Both the position numbers and the translations under genes were made by a program. A stretch of DNA of 64,000 nucleotides from contig JAJPID010000014.1 of the NCBI GenBank assembly GCA_021324945.1, positions 1-64,000 of the forward strand, read 5' to 3'. Below the pieces are notes generated by a model. The model did no database searches, was not told the origin of the DNA, and worked only from the letters and a program-made list of their open reading frames with translations. The first letter of the stretch is position 1. Each line of letters starts with the position of its first letter. This stretch comes from Lysobacterales bacterium. GTDB lineage: Bacteria; Pseudomonadota; Gammaproteobacteria; Xanthomonadales; Rhodanobacteraceae. This document shows, piece by piece, positions 1 to 7,862 of the stretch.

Positions 1-1331
1 AAATGCTGCGGGAAGAACAGCACGTTCACCCAGATCGCGCTGTTCCAGAAGTGCACCTTGCCCCAGAACTCCGAATACATGTGGCCGGTCCACTTCGGCA
101 GCCAGTAATACACCGCGGCGATGATCGCGAACGCCGCGCCGGTGACCAGCACGTAGTGGAAATGCGCGACGATGAAATACGTCTGGTTGTACTGGAAGTC
201 GGCCGGCACCAGCGCCATCATCACGCCGGAAAAGCCGCCGATGGTGAAAAGGATCACGAAGGCGATCGCGAACAGCATCGGCGTCTCGAACGTCATCGAG
301 CCGCGCCACATCGTCGTCACCCAGTTGAACACCTTCACACCGGTCGGCACGGCGATCAGCATGGTCGCGTACATGAAGAACAGCTCGCTGCCGATTGGTA
401 GACCGACCGTGAACATGTGGTGCGACCACACGATGAACGACAGGAACGCGATGCAGGCGATCGCGTACACCATCGCCTTGTAGCCGAAGATCGGCTTGCG
501 CGAGAAGGTGGGGATGATTTCCGAGATCAGCCCGAACGCGGGCAGGATCATGATGTAGACCTCGGGGTGCCCGAAAAACCAGAACACGTGCTGGTACAGC
601 ACCGGGTCACCGCCGCCGCCGGCGTTGAAGAAGCTGGTGCCGAAGAACTTGTCGGTCAACAGCATTGTCACCGCGCCCGCCAGCACCGGCATCACCGCCA
701 GCAGCAGGAACGCGGTGATCAACCACGCCCAGCAGAACAGCGGCATCTTCAGCAGATCCATGCCCGGTGCGCGCATGTTCAAGATCGTCGCGATGATATT
801 GATCGCGCCCATGATCGACGAAATGCCCATCAGGTGGATCGAAAACACCATGAATGCGATCGCGTCACCGCCCTGCAGCACCAGCGGCGGATACATCGTC
901 CAGCCCGCGGCTGGCGCGCCGCCCGGCATGAAAAAGGTGGACAGCAGCAGGATGAAGGCGAACGGCAGGATCCAGAACGACAGGTTGTTCATGCGCGGCA
1001 GCGCCATGTCCGGTGCGCCGATCATGATCGGGATCATCCAGTTCGCGAGGCCCACGAAGGCCGGCATGATCGCGCCGAAGATCATCACCAGCGCATGCAT
1101 GGTGGTGAGCTCGTTGAAGAAGTACGGCTGCATCAACTGCATGCCGGGCTTGAACAGCTCGGCGCGGATGCCCATCGCAAACAGCCCGCCGATGAAGAAC
1201 ATCGTCAGCGAGAACACCAGGTACATCGTACCGATGTCCTTGTGGTTGGTGGACATCACCCAGCGATGGATGAAACCTTCCGGCGCCGCATGGGCGTGAT
1301 CGTCGTGGGACAGGGCCGCGTCGTGTGCCAT
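1..1331 (-). CDS. ctaD: cytochrome c oxidase subunit I (partial, C-terminus outside window)
   Basis: Catalytic subunit of the aa3-type terminal oxidase in the inner membrane; it reduces O2 at the haem a3-CuB centre and pumps protons. The 443 codons present begin MAHDAALSHDDH and include every expected metal ligand: His79 for haem a, His255-Tyr259 in WFFGHPEVYI and His304-His305 in WSHHMF for CuB, and His390/His392 in VAHFHYVLV for haem a3/a. A K-channel-like lysine sits in VPTGVKVF. The family is about 530 residues long, so roughly the last 90 are beyond the left edge. It lies 22 bp downstream of ctaC on the same strand, so the two are almost certainly co-transcribed. Assignment is firm; only the 3' end is missing. 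Confidence 0.97.
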   Translation of the reverse strand, partial: MAHDAALSHDDHAHAAPEGFIHRWVMSTNHKDIGTMYLVFSLTMFFIGGLFAMGIRAELFKPGMQLMQPYFFNELTTMHALVMIFGAIMPAFVGLANWMIPIMIGAPDMALPRMNNLSFWILPFAFILLLSTFFMPGGAPAAGWTMYPPLVLQGGDAIAFMVFSIHLMGISSIMGAINIIATILNMRAPGMDLLKMPLFCWAWLITAFLLLAVMPVLAGAVTMLLTDKFFGTSFFNAGGGGDPVLYQHVFWFFGHPEVYIMILPAFGLISEIIPTFSRKPIFGYKAMVYAIACIAFLSFIVWSHHMFTVGLPIGSELFFMYATMLIAVPTGVKVFNWVTTMWRGSMTFETPMLFAIAFVILFTIGGFSGVMMALVPADFQYNQTYFIVAHFHYVLVTGAAFAIIAAVYYWLPKWTGHMYSEFWGKVHFWNSAIWVNVLFFPQH

Positions 1332-1353
1332 TTGGAATGCCTCGAGAAAGCGG

Positions 1354-2262
1354 TTAGTGCTGAGCCAGCGTCGGAGTTGCGGAAGCGCCCACCTGCGCGG
1401 TGCGCGCGGCCTGATCGAGTTTCGACTGCGCTTCCTGCGCCGCCAGCCAGGATTCGAACTGCGCCTTGGGCACCACGTTCACCACGATCGGCATGAAGCC
1501 GTGGTCCTGCCCGCACAGCACGTGACACTGGCCGCGATAGATGCCCGGCTGATCCACTTTCACCCAGACGTCGTTGACGATACCGGGAATTGCATCCTTC
1601 TTCACGCCGAACGGCGGCACCCAGAACCCATGGATCACGTCGCCGCCCGTGACGAGGAAGCGGATCTTCACGCCGGCCGGAATCACCAACGGCTTGTCAA
1701 CGTTCAACAAGTAATCCTTGAAGCCATGATCCGAGACGCTCCAGGGATCGAGGCCGGAACCGGTCTGGCGGATTCGATTGCTGTCGGCAGCCAGCTTGGA
1801 CATGAAACCGACCTTGTTGACCGGCTTGCCCTGGTAATCCACGTAGTCGTAGCGCCACTTCCACTGGTAGCCGGTGACCTTGATGGTCATGTCGGTGCCG
1901 GTGGTGTCGTATTGATCCATCACGATGCGGGTGGCGGGCGTGGCAAGGCCGATCAGGATCAGTACCGGCACCAGCGTCCAGAGGAATTCCAGCTTGGTGT
2001 TGTGGCTCCAGTTGGCCGGCACCGCGCCGCGCGATTTGCGGAAACGCACCATGGCGATGATCATTGCGCCGAACACCACCACGCCGATGCCCACGCACAC
2101 CCAGAACGCCGCCATGTGCAGCGCGTAGATTTCGCGCGACTCGGAAGTGACGCCGGGGTTGAGGTTCAACTGCCACGGCACCGGATCGGCCAAGCCCGAG
2201 GCCGAGGCCATCAGCGCCAGGGCCGCCGCGCCGGTCTGCCGCAGGAATCTGGAGACACTCAT
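1354..2262 (-). CDS. ctaC: cytochrome c oxidase subunit II
   Basis: CuA-bearing subunit that takes electrons from cytochrome c and passes them to subunit I. The 302 residues show a signal peptide (about 1-25), two membrane helices (about 47-72 and 92-110) and a periplasmic cupredoxin domain. CuA ligands visible are His211 (VIHGFWVPPFGV), Cys246, Cys250, His254 and Met257 in GQCHVLCGQDHGFM. The position between the two cysteines that is normally Glu is Val248 (see findings). There is no fused cytochrome c domain. The ATG follows a GGGG Shine-Dalgarno-like run lying inside the end of the upstream gene, whose TAA directly abuts this ATG. Confidence 0.96.
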   Translation of the reverse strand: MSVSRFLRQTGAAALALMASASGLADPVPWQLNLNPGVTSESREIYALHMAAFWVCVGIGVVVFGAMIIAMVRFRKSRGAVPANWSHNTKLEFLWTLVPVLILIGLATPATRIVMDQYDTTGTDMTIKVTGYQWKWRYDYVDYQGKPVNKVGFMSKLAADSNRIRQTGSGLDPWSVSDHGFKDYLLNVDKPLVIPAGVKIRFLVTGGDVIHGFWVPPFGVKKDAIPGIVNDVWVKVDQPGIYRGQCHVLCGQDHGFMPIVVNVVPKAQFESWLAAQEAQSKLDQAARTAQVGASATPTLAQH

Positions 2263-2757
2263 TTATTTATTACCCCGTGATGATTGCATGACGCCGATCA
2301 AGGCGGTTTTCAGTTCTTCCGACAATTCCATGCGTTCCTCGTCGCCGAGGAAGGCGCCCACTTCGCGCTCGCGCCCGGAAGCGGCGAGCAGCACGTGCCG
2401 ATGGCCGCCCCACTCGCGCGTGCACACACGCACCCACGCACTAGGAAACGCCACCGCCGCCGCATGCGGCGGCAACGATTCAATCCGCACGCTGCGCGCA
2501 TCCAGCGTGATCCGTTCGCGACGACCGCCCGCGCGGCGCACGCAAGCGAATGCCACCGCGATACAAGATACTTCCAGCAACGCGAACAGCGGCGCGAACA
2601 CGTTGCCCTGCCATGCCGCCACCAGCGCCGTCAGCATGGCCGCCGCCGTCAGCGCGCCGATGACCTTGCGCAAGTCATCGCGGCCGAGCGCCCGGTTGGG
2701 CGCAAGCAGCCACGTCACTTGCCCGGCATCGGCAGCGGCCGACACGCGCTCGATCAT
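2263..2757 (-). CDS. DUF2244 family membrane protein
   Basis: Protein of 164 residues matching the DUF2244 pattern: a short N-terminal strand region (VTWLLAPNRAL), two adjacent hydrophobic helices (about 35-75) and a C-terminal soluble part beginning RRERITLDARSVRIE. Proteins of this family are often encoded beside cytochrome oxidase genes, and here the TAA stop touches the ATG of ctaC with no gap, so translation is probably coupled. The function is not established; a role in oxidase assembly is inferred from context only. Confidence 0.85.
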   Translation of the reverse strand: MIERVSAAADAGQVTWLLAPNRALGRDDLRKVIGALTAAAMLTALVAAWQGNVFAPLFALLEVSCIAVAFACVRRAGGRRERITLDARSVRIESLPPHAAAVAFPSAWVRVCTREWGGHRHVLLAASGREREVGAFLGDEERMELSEELKTALIGVMQSSRGNK

Positions 2758-2903
2758 GCCTCTGGAATTCCGTTACACAGTGCCTTGAAGCCGCCCAATG
2801 ATAAGGCCGCGCCGGCATGAGGGGCAAGGAAGGCGCTTCCGGACTCGCTGGGCGTGGGCTCCCGGCGCAGCGCGGCATTTGCGGAGGCGCGTTCGATTCG
2901 TCC

Positions 2904-3416
2904 CTACATTTTGCCGTGGGGCTTGAATACGATGTCGAACACCGGCTGCCAGGTCCTGCCACCGTCCAGCGAGCGCGTGGCGGTTTCACGCACGCCGTCG
3001 TTCTGCCGATACCACACGCCGCGCAGCAGCGAAGGCTTGCCATCCTTCGTGCGCTGTTTGCCGGTGAATACCATGCGCTCACCCTGCATGCCGCCATCCA
3101 GCAACAGCAATTCGCCGCGGTTCGTGACCCAGCTCTGATGCCAGCGCTTGCGCGCGGCGTCGTACAGGCTGTAACTCTCGCCATGCAGGCCATCGCTCTG
3201 GCGGTAGTCTTCGTGGACCACGCAACCATCAAGGATGATCTGCACTGCGTTGCGCGCGACGATCTTGTTGGGCGCAGCGACGTCGTAGGTATCCCAGTCG
3301 CCGGCAAAGAAATCGAACTGACGGTATTGCGGCGCGCTGCACGCGCCGGATTGCGCGGCCGGTGCCGGCACGGCAATTACGACCAGTAACAGCAACGCGA
3401 AAGCGCAGCACCGCAT
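2904..3416 (-). CDS. secreted lipocalin-like/DUF1579-type protein
   Basis: Predicted exported protein of 170 residues. The start MRCCAFALLLLVVIAVPAPA is chosen because it gives a clean signal peptide and follows a GAGGTGAAC ribosome site. The mature part (FDFFAGDWDTYD, then SWVTNRGELLLLDGGMQG and a GGRTWQPVFD segment) has the beta-rich look of DUF1579 or lipocalin-like proteins with a GxW motif near the N terminus. It starts 7 bp after the stop of the NTF2-like gene, so the two form a small operon. No catalytic residues are evident and the ligand is unknown. Family placement is tentative. Confidence 0.7.
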   Translation of the reverse strand: MRCCAFALLLLVVIAVPAPAAQSGACSAPQYRQFDFFAGDWDTYDVAAPNKIVARNAVQIILDGCVVHEDYRQSDGLHGESYSLYDAARKRWHQSWVTNRGELLLLDGGMQGERMVFTGKQRTKDGKPSLLRGVWYRQNDGVRETATRSLDGGRTWQPVFDIVFKPHGKM

Positions 3417-3423
3417 GTTCACC

Positions 3424-3813
3424 TCAGGCGATATTCGACCGCGTGATCTGCGCAGAGACCACCTTCCACGCGCCGGCAGTGTACACATAGACATCCGTGT
3501 AACGGCTGATGCCGCGAACATTGTCCTGATTTGTCCAGGAACCCGAGGCGCGCACCAGCGCGACGTCTCCGTAGAAGCGCACGTCCACGTAATCGAGCGT
3601 GTATTCGGTCAAAGTGGATGGCCGCGCGGCCATGCGCAGAAAACCGTCGCGGAACAGCACCGAACCATCCGATTCAATGCAGACGAAATCGCGCGCGAGG
3701 TGCGCGTCGAACCATTGCGCGTCGCCTTGCAGCGAAGCGCGCACGTATTCCTCGTTGAGCCGTCGCAATTCGTTTTCGCGCGAGGGCGCGGTGTCGTTCG
3801 TTGCCGTTTGCAT
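3424..3813 (-). CDS. NTF2-like (SnoaL/DUF4440-type) protein
   Basis: Cytoplasmic protein of 129 residues with the cone-shaped NTF2 fold signature: an N-terminal helix (LRRLNEEYVRASLQGDAQW), then FDAHLARDFVCIESDGSVLFRD-like strands, and YTDVYVYTAGAWKVVSAQ at the end, as in DUF4440 proteins. The ATG at 3813 is preferred; a GTG four codons upstream is possible. It is the first gene of a two-gene unit with the secreted protein that follows. Members of this fold range from isomerases to pure binding proteins, so no reaction can be assigned. Confidence 0.75.
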   Translation of the reverse strand: MQTATNDTAPSRENELRRLNEEYVRASLQGDAQWFDAHLARDFVCIESDGSVLFRDGFLRMAARPSTLTEYTLDYVDVRFYGDVALVRASGSWTNQDNVRGISRYTDVYVYTAGAWKVVSAQITRSNIA

Positions 3814-3842
3814 TTTGGTATCCACGATTCTTGGGTAACCTC

Positions 3843-3872
3843 GAAAGTCCGCGCCTTGCGGCGCGGACTTTC
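3843..3872. repeat. perfect 13-bp inverted repeat (hairpin)
   Basis: Two arms, GAAAGTCCGCGCC and its exact complement, are separated by the tetraloop TTGC. No T-run follows on either strand, so it is not a textbook intrinsic terminator. It lies just upstream of the NTF2-like gene and beside the tandem hairpin repeats at 3892-3990, so it may belong to the same repeat region. Confidence 0.6.
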
Positions 3873-3891
3873 TCGGACAGCGGCTTGGGGA

Positions 3892-3990
3892 GAGCCGCCG
3901 CGCTTTGCCGATGCGTTCAATGCATCGGCGGCGGTGGCCGAGGGTGAGCCGCCGCGCTTTGCCAATGCCTTGATGGCATTGGCTGCGGCG
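3892..3990. repeat. tandem pair of hairpin-bearing repeat units
   Basis: Two units 54 bp apart start with the same 18 bases (GAGCCGCCGCGCTTTGCC, at 3892 and 3946). Each continues into its own small palindrome: GCCGATGC-7nt-GCATCGGC (3907-3929) and GCCAATGCC-5nt-GGCATTGGC (3961-3983). The palindrome sequences differ, but each stays complementary within itself, which suggests that structure rather than sequence is kept. The 455-bp stretch from 3826 to 4280 holds this, the hairpin at 3843 and a short palindrome near 4085, with no convincing gene. Confidence 0.65.
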
Positions 3991-4280
3991 GCGAACGCCC
4001 GCGGCACGATGCCGAGGGCCGGGTTGCTTGGCGAGCGCCGGACGCGCGAGCCTAGCAAGAGCGGGATGCAGCCACCGCGGTGCAGGATCACCGTGATCCG
4101 CAAGACCGATGCTCGTCCGGTCCGATGTTCCTCGCTTCGATCGCGCTCAAACTGTCGCCGCCTTCGCCGATCGGCGCATGTGCATGCGAGTCGCCGGATG
4201 GAACTCGCCAGATCGTTGATGTCCTGCGTGTGGAAAACGTACCGGAACAACCGGGGCACGCGTCGCGTCTAGGGTTTCAT

Positions 4281-6206
4281 CTACGGTTTCGCCGCGATGA
4301 TCTGGCTCAGGTAATCCGATCCGCCCGCGCGCACCAGATGCGGATATTGCAAGCCGTCGTGATAATCCACCGGCACGGTCTTGTACTCATCGTCGTGCTT
4401 GATCAGTAACTCGATCGGCTTGTTGTCCGATTTGGCCGCGGTGATCGCGTCCTTCAGCAATTCGGATTTGTAGGCATGGCCGTTCACCGCCACCAGCTCC
4501 GCGCCCGGCGAGATCCCGGCCTTGAACGCCGGGCTATTCCAGCGCACATCGCTGATCTCCGCATCCTTGTCGGCGAGGGTGAGTCCGATGGAATAGGCGA
4601 AGTCCGCGAATTTGCGGTTTTTCTCGAGCGCCTTCTCGTAATCGCTCTCCTGGTCGGTGTAGACCAGCTTCCAGCCGGATGCCGCGATGCCGTCCATCGG
4701 CGGCTGGTTGGCATCCAATCGTGAACGCAGGAAGCTCGCCCAATCGTTTTTCGCCACGCCGTTCAACGCGGCGACCACGTCATTGAAGGTGTAGGTCTTG
4801 GTGACGAAGCTACCGTTGTCGGCCCCGAAAAACGCTTTCGCAAAGTCATCCAGTGACCTCTTGTCATTGGTGAGCGAACGGATTTTCGAGTCCACTGCCA
4901 GCCAGATCAGTTGCCCGGCGCTGTAGTAATCCTCGCTCATCTGATAATTGCGGAATGGCAGCGGCGCGCGCTGCGCGATCGTCGGATCGTTGGTGGTGTC
5001 CTGCACATTGCGCCAGTCGAAGCCGGGCCGGTTGCGCTCGTACGTGGCCGCAACCAGTGCCAACGCATCCTTGAACTGATCCGCGTTCCACAACCCGGAT
5101 CGCGCGGCCAGTACGAAACCCCAGTACTGCGTCTGGCCTTCGTACACCCACAGCAATGAATCGCCCATCGGCACGTTGAAATTCGGTGTCCACAGGTCGG
5201 CCGGACGGCGGAACTTTCCGTTCCACGAATGCGTGTACTCGTGCGCCAGCAGATCGCGCCCGGGCGCGTTGCTCTTCCACTCGGTGAAATAATCCGCGCC
5301 GGTGCCGTCTTCGCTGGACTGATGGTGCTCCAGCCCGTTGCCGCTCATTTCGTCCGAGAGCGAAAACAGGAAATCGTAATGATCGTAGTGATGCGAATCG
5401 AACAGCTTGTAGGCCTGCGTGACCAGATTGCGGTGCGCCTGCAACTCCTCGGGCGTGAATTCCAGATACTTCGGCGCGTCGGCGACCAGATCCATGTGCA
5501 CCGGAACCTTCGCGCCGGGATCGAGATCCACGCGCTTGAAATATTCGCCGGCATACAGCGGTGAATCGACCAGCGTGTTCAGCGTGGTCGGCTTGAACGT
5601 CACCGTGTCGCCGGATTTGCCTTGCGTCTCCAACGCCGTGCCGAACTGCCAGCCGCCGGGCAATTTCAGCGACGGCGCGTAAGTGATCTGGCGCGAGTAA
5701 TGCCCGGCCGGGTACAACACGACCGTGTTCCACTGCAGGTCCAGCATCTCGTTCGTCATTACGATGCGGCCCTCGTTGCGCGCGCGTGCCGAGAGAAACT
5801 GGTAGTCGACATCGATGCTGCTTGCGGCCTGCGGCACGTCCACGTGGAAGGCGTACACGTCGTACTTGTCGCGCGTCCACGTCAGCGGTTTGCCGTTGGC
5901 GCTGATCTTGATGCCGGCCAGCTTGTCGATCGGACCGCTGGGCGAGTGATTGCCCGGCAGCCATTTGGGATAGAGCAGCGTCAATTCGCCGGCCTGCACC
6001 GGAATGGTCTCGTGCGCGCGGAAGATGCCTTGTGAGGGGTCGCTGGCATCCACGCTCAACGCGATCGTGCCGGGATACGGCGTGTCTTCCGGCGCCGGCA
6101 CGTTTGGCTGCGGATTGACGTCGGCGGACGCGGATGTGGCGAGCAAAGCCACGATCAACGCAGCGCTCAAACCCGAGAGACGCAAATCGAATGGACGGCT
6201 GGACAT
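4281..6206 (-). CDS. M61 family metallopeptidase (glycyl aminopeptidase type) with PDZ domain
   Basis: Exported zinc peptidase of 641 residues. A signal peptide (about 10-28, ending ATSASA) precedes an N-terminal beta domain (to about 240), the catalytic domain with HEYTHSWNGK (zinc motif at 322-326) and Glu356 in LLWVYEGQTQYWGF as third ligand candidate, and a PDZ domain (about 555-625: SDVRWNSPAFKAGISPGAELVAVNG). This is the layout of the M61 family, which removes N-terminal residues and prefers glycine or alanine. The start at 6206 has a GGAG sequence about 8 bases upstream. The gene stands alone; a repeat-rich spacer follows it. Confidence 0.92.
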   Translation of the reverse strand: MSSRPFDLRLSGLSAALIVALLATSASADVNPQPNVPAPEDTPYPGTIALSVDASDPSQGIFRAHETIPVQAGELTLLYPKWLPGNHSPSGPIDKLAGIKISANGKPLTWTRDKYDVYAFHVDVPQAASSIDVDYQFLSARARNEGRIVMTNEMLDLQWNTVVLYPAGHYSRQITYAPSLKLPGGWQFGTALETQGKSGDTVTFKPTTLNTLVDSPLYAGEYFKRVDLDPGAKVPVHMDLVADAPKYLEFTPEELQAHRNLVTQAYKLFDSHHYDHYDFLFSLSDEMSGNGLEHHQSSEDGTGADYFTEWKSNAPGRDLLAHEYTHSWNGKFRRPADLWTPNFNVPMGDSLLWVYEGQTQYWGFVLAARSGLWNADQFKDALALVAATYERNRPGFDWRNVQDTTNDPTIAQRAPLPFRNYQMSEDYYSAGQLIWLAVDSKIRSLTNDKRSLDDFAKAFFGADNGSFVTKTYTFNDVVAALNGVAKNDWASFLRSRLDANQPPMDGIAASGWKLVYTDQESDYEKALEKNRKFADFAYSIGLTLADKDAEISDVRWNSPAFKAGISPGAELVAVNGHAYKSELLKDAITAAKSDNKPIELLIKHDDEYKTVPVDYHDGLQYPHLVRAGGSDYLSQIIAAKP

Positions 6207-6289
6207 CGCTGGACTCCGGACAGATCGACGCAATCGCGGAAAGCTAGCACCGCGTCGCGCATGGCACATAGGCCGGATGGCATGGCCGA

Positions 6290-7735
6290 TCAGAGGGTTC
6301 GCGATGTCTTCGCCAGCGCACTCCTGCGGATGCCGTAGCCGAAGTAGACAACCAAGCCGATGGCCATCCAGATCACGAAGCGCACCCAGGTTATGACTGG
6401 CAGACCCCAGATCAGCGCCAGCGAGAACAGGATGCCGAGCGGCGAGACGATCCACAGCGCGGGTGTGCGGAAATTGCGCCGCAAATCGGGGCGCCGCCGG
6501 CGCAGCACCAGCACCGACGCGCAGATGATGATGAAGGCCGAGAGCGTGCCGATGTTGATCAGCTCGGCCACTTGCGTGATCGGCAACAGGCCAGCGACCA
6601 GCGCGGTGAATGCGCCGGCGATCAGGGTCGGCCGGTAGGGCGTGCCGAAGCGTGGATGCACTTTCGCAAACCAACCGGGCAGCAGCCCGTCGCGTGCCAG
6701 CGCGAACCAGATGCGCGCAGCGGCGAGCATGAAGGCGAAGAGCACCGACAACACGCCGACCACCACGACCGCGGCGACCGCCACGCCGATCCAGCCGAAA
6801 CCGCGTGCCGCGAACGCATCCGACACCGGCGCCGCACCGCCCAATTGCGCGTACGGCACCATGCCGGTGAGCACGAATGAAATCACGATGTACAACGTCA
6901 TCGAGATGGCCAGCGAGGCGATCACCGCGCGCGGCAGGTCGCGTTGCGGATTGCGAGCTTCCTCGGCGGCGGTGGTCAGCGTGTCGTAGCCGAAGCAGGC
7001 GAAGAACACCACACTGGCGGCGGTCAGCACGCCGGCCCAGCCGAAGTGCAGCGCGCCGTCGGCGCCCGGCGCGCGCGGCGGCACGAACGGATGCCAGTTG
7101 ACCGGATCGATCAGGAACACGCCGATGCCGATCACCAGCAGCGCGCCGATCACCTTGATCGTGACGATCGCGGTGTTGAAGCGCGCGCCCCATTCGGTGC
7201 GCACCGTCAGCAGGCCCGCGACGACGAGCGTGACCGCGGCGGCGATCACGTTGAACACGTGGCCTTCGCCGGTGCCCAGCGCGCCTTGCGCCCACGCCGG
7301 CAGATGGATGCCCGCGGAAGACAACAGCACCTGCACATAGCCCGACCAGCCGATCGCCACCACCGCGACCACCAGCGCGTATTCCAGCAGCAGATCCCAG
7401 CCGATGATCCACGCCGCCAGTTCGCCCAGCACCGCATAGCCGTAGGTGTAGGCGCTGCCGGTCACGGGAATCATGCCGGCGAATTCGGCATAGCAGAGTG
7501 CCGCGCATGCGCTGCCGATTCCGGCGATCAGGAATGACAACGCCACCGCCGGCCCGGCGTTGGCCGCGGCCTGCTGGCCAGCCAGCACGAAAATGCCGAC
7601 GCCGATGATGCCGCCGATGCCGATCGCTGTGAGCTGCCACACCCCCAGAACGCGGCGGAAATCGCGGCGTTCGTCGGTTTCGGCCTGCAACACCTCGACC
7701 GATTTGTGCCGCGTCAATTGCGCGAACAGGCTCAT
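6290..7735 (-). CDS. APC-family amino acid permease (YfnA/CAT-like)
   Basis: Inner-membrane amino acid transporter of 481 residues with about 12 hydrophobic helices. Family marks are the unwound helix-1 motif GIGGIIGVGIFVLAG, the FFACFGYDTLTTAAEEARNP segment of helix 6 and the conserved NPQRDLPRAVIAS loop, typical of the cationic amino acid transporter branch (YfnA and relatives). The start MSLFAQLTRHKSVE was chosen because of the GAGAGGAAC ribosome site; an in-frame extension upstream is not needed. Substrate cannot be read from the sequence. The upstream region is shared with the divergent cpdB-like gene. Confidence 0.92.
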   Translation of the reverse strand: MSLFAQLTRHKSVEVLQAETDERRDFRRVLGVWQLTAIGIGGIIGVGIFVLAGQQAAANAGPAVALSFLIAGIGSACAALCYAEFAGMIPVTGSAYTYGYAVLGELAAWIIGWDLLLEYALVVAVVAIGWSGYVQVLLSSAGIHLPAWAQGALGTGEGHVFNVIAAAVTLVVAGLLTVRTEWGARFNTAIVTIKVIGALLVIGIGVFLIDPVNWHPFVPPRAPGADGALHFGWAGVLTAASVVFFACFGYDTLTTAAEEARNPQRDLPRAVIASLAISMTLYIVISFVLTGMVPYAQLGGAAPVSDAFAARGFGWIGVAVAAVVVVGVLSVLFAFMLAAARIWFALARDGLLPGWFAKVHPRFGTPYRPTLIAGAFTALVAGLLPITQVAELINIGTLSAFIIICASVLVLRRRRPDLRRNFRTPALWIVSPLGILFSLALIWGLPVITWVRFVIWMAIGLVVYFGYGIRRSALAKTSRTL

Positions 7736-7862
7736 GGCGTTCCTCTCGGCGGAAGTTCGGTCGATCATAGCCGTTGCGAGGCGAGATGCGGTTGTGCCGG
7801 CTGTCATGGCTGTGCCACGCACGTTGCGCGACAATCCCGGTCCCACTTCGCCTGGATGTCCC

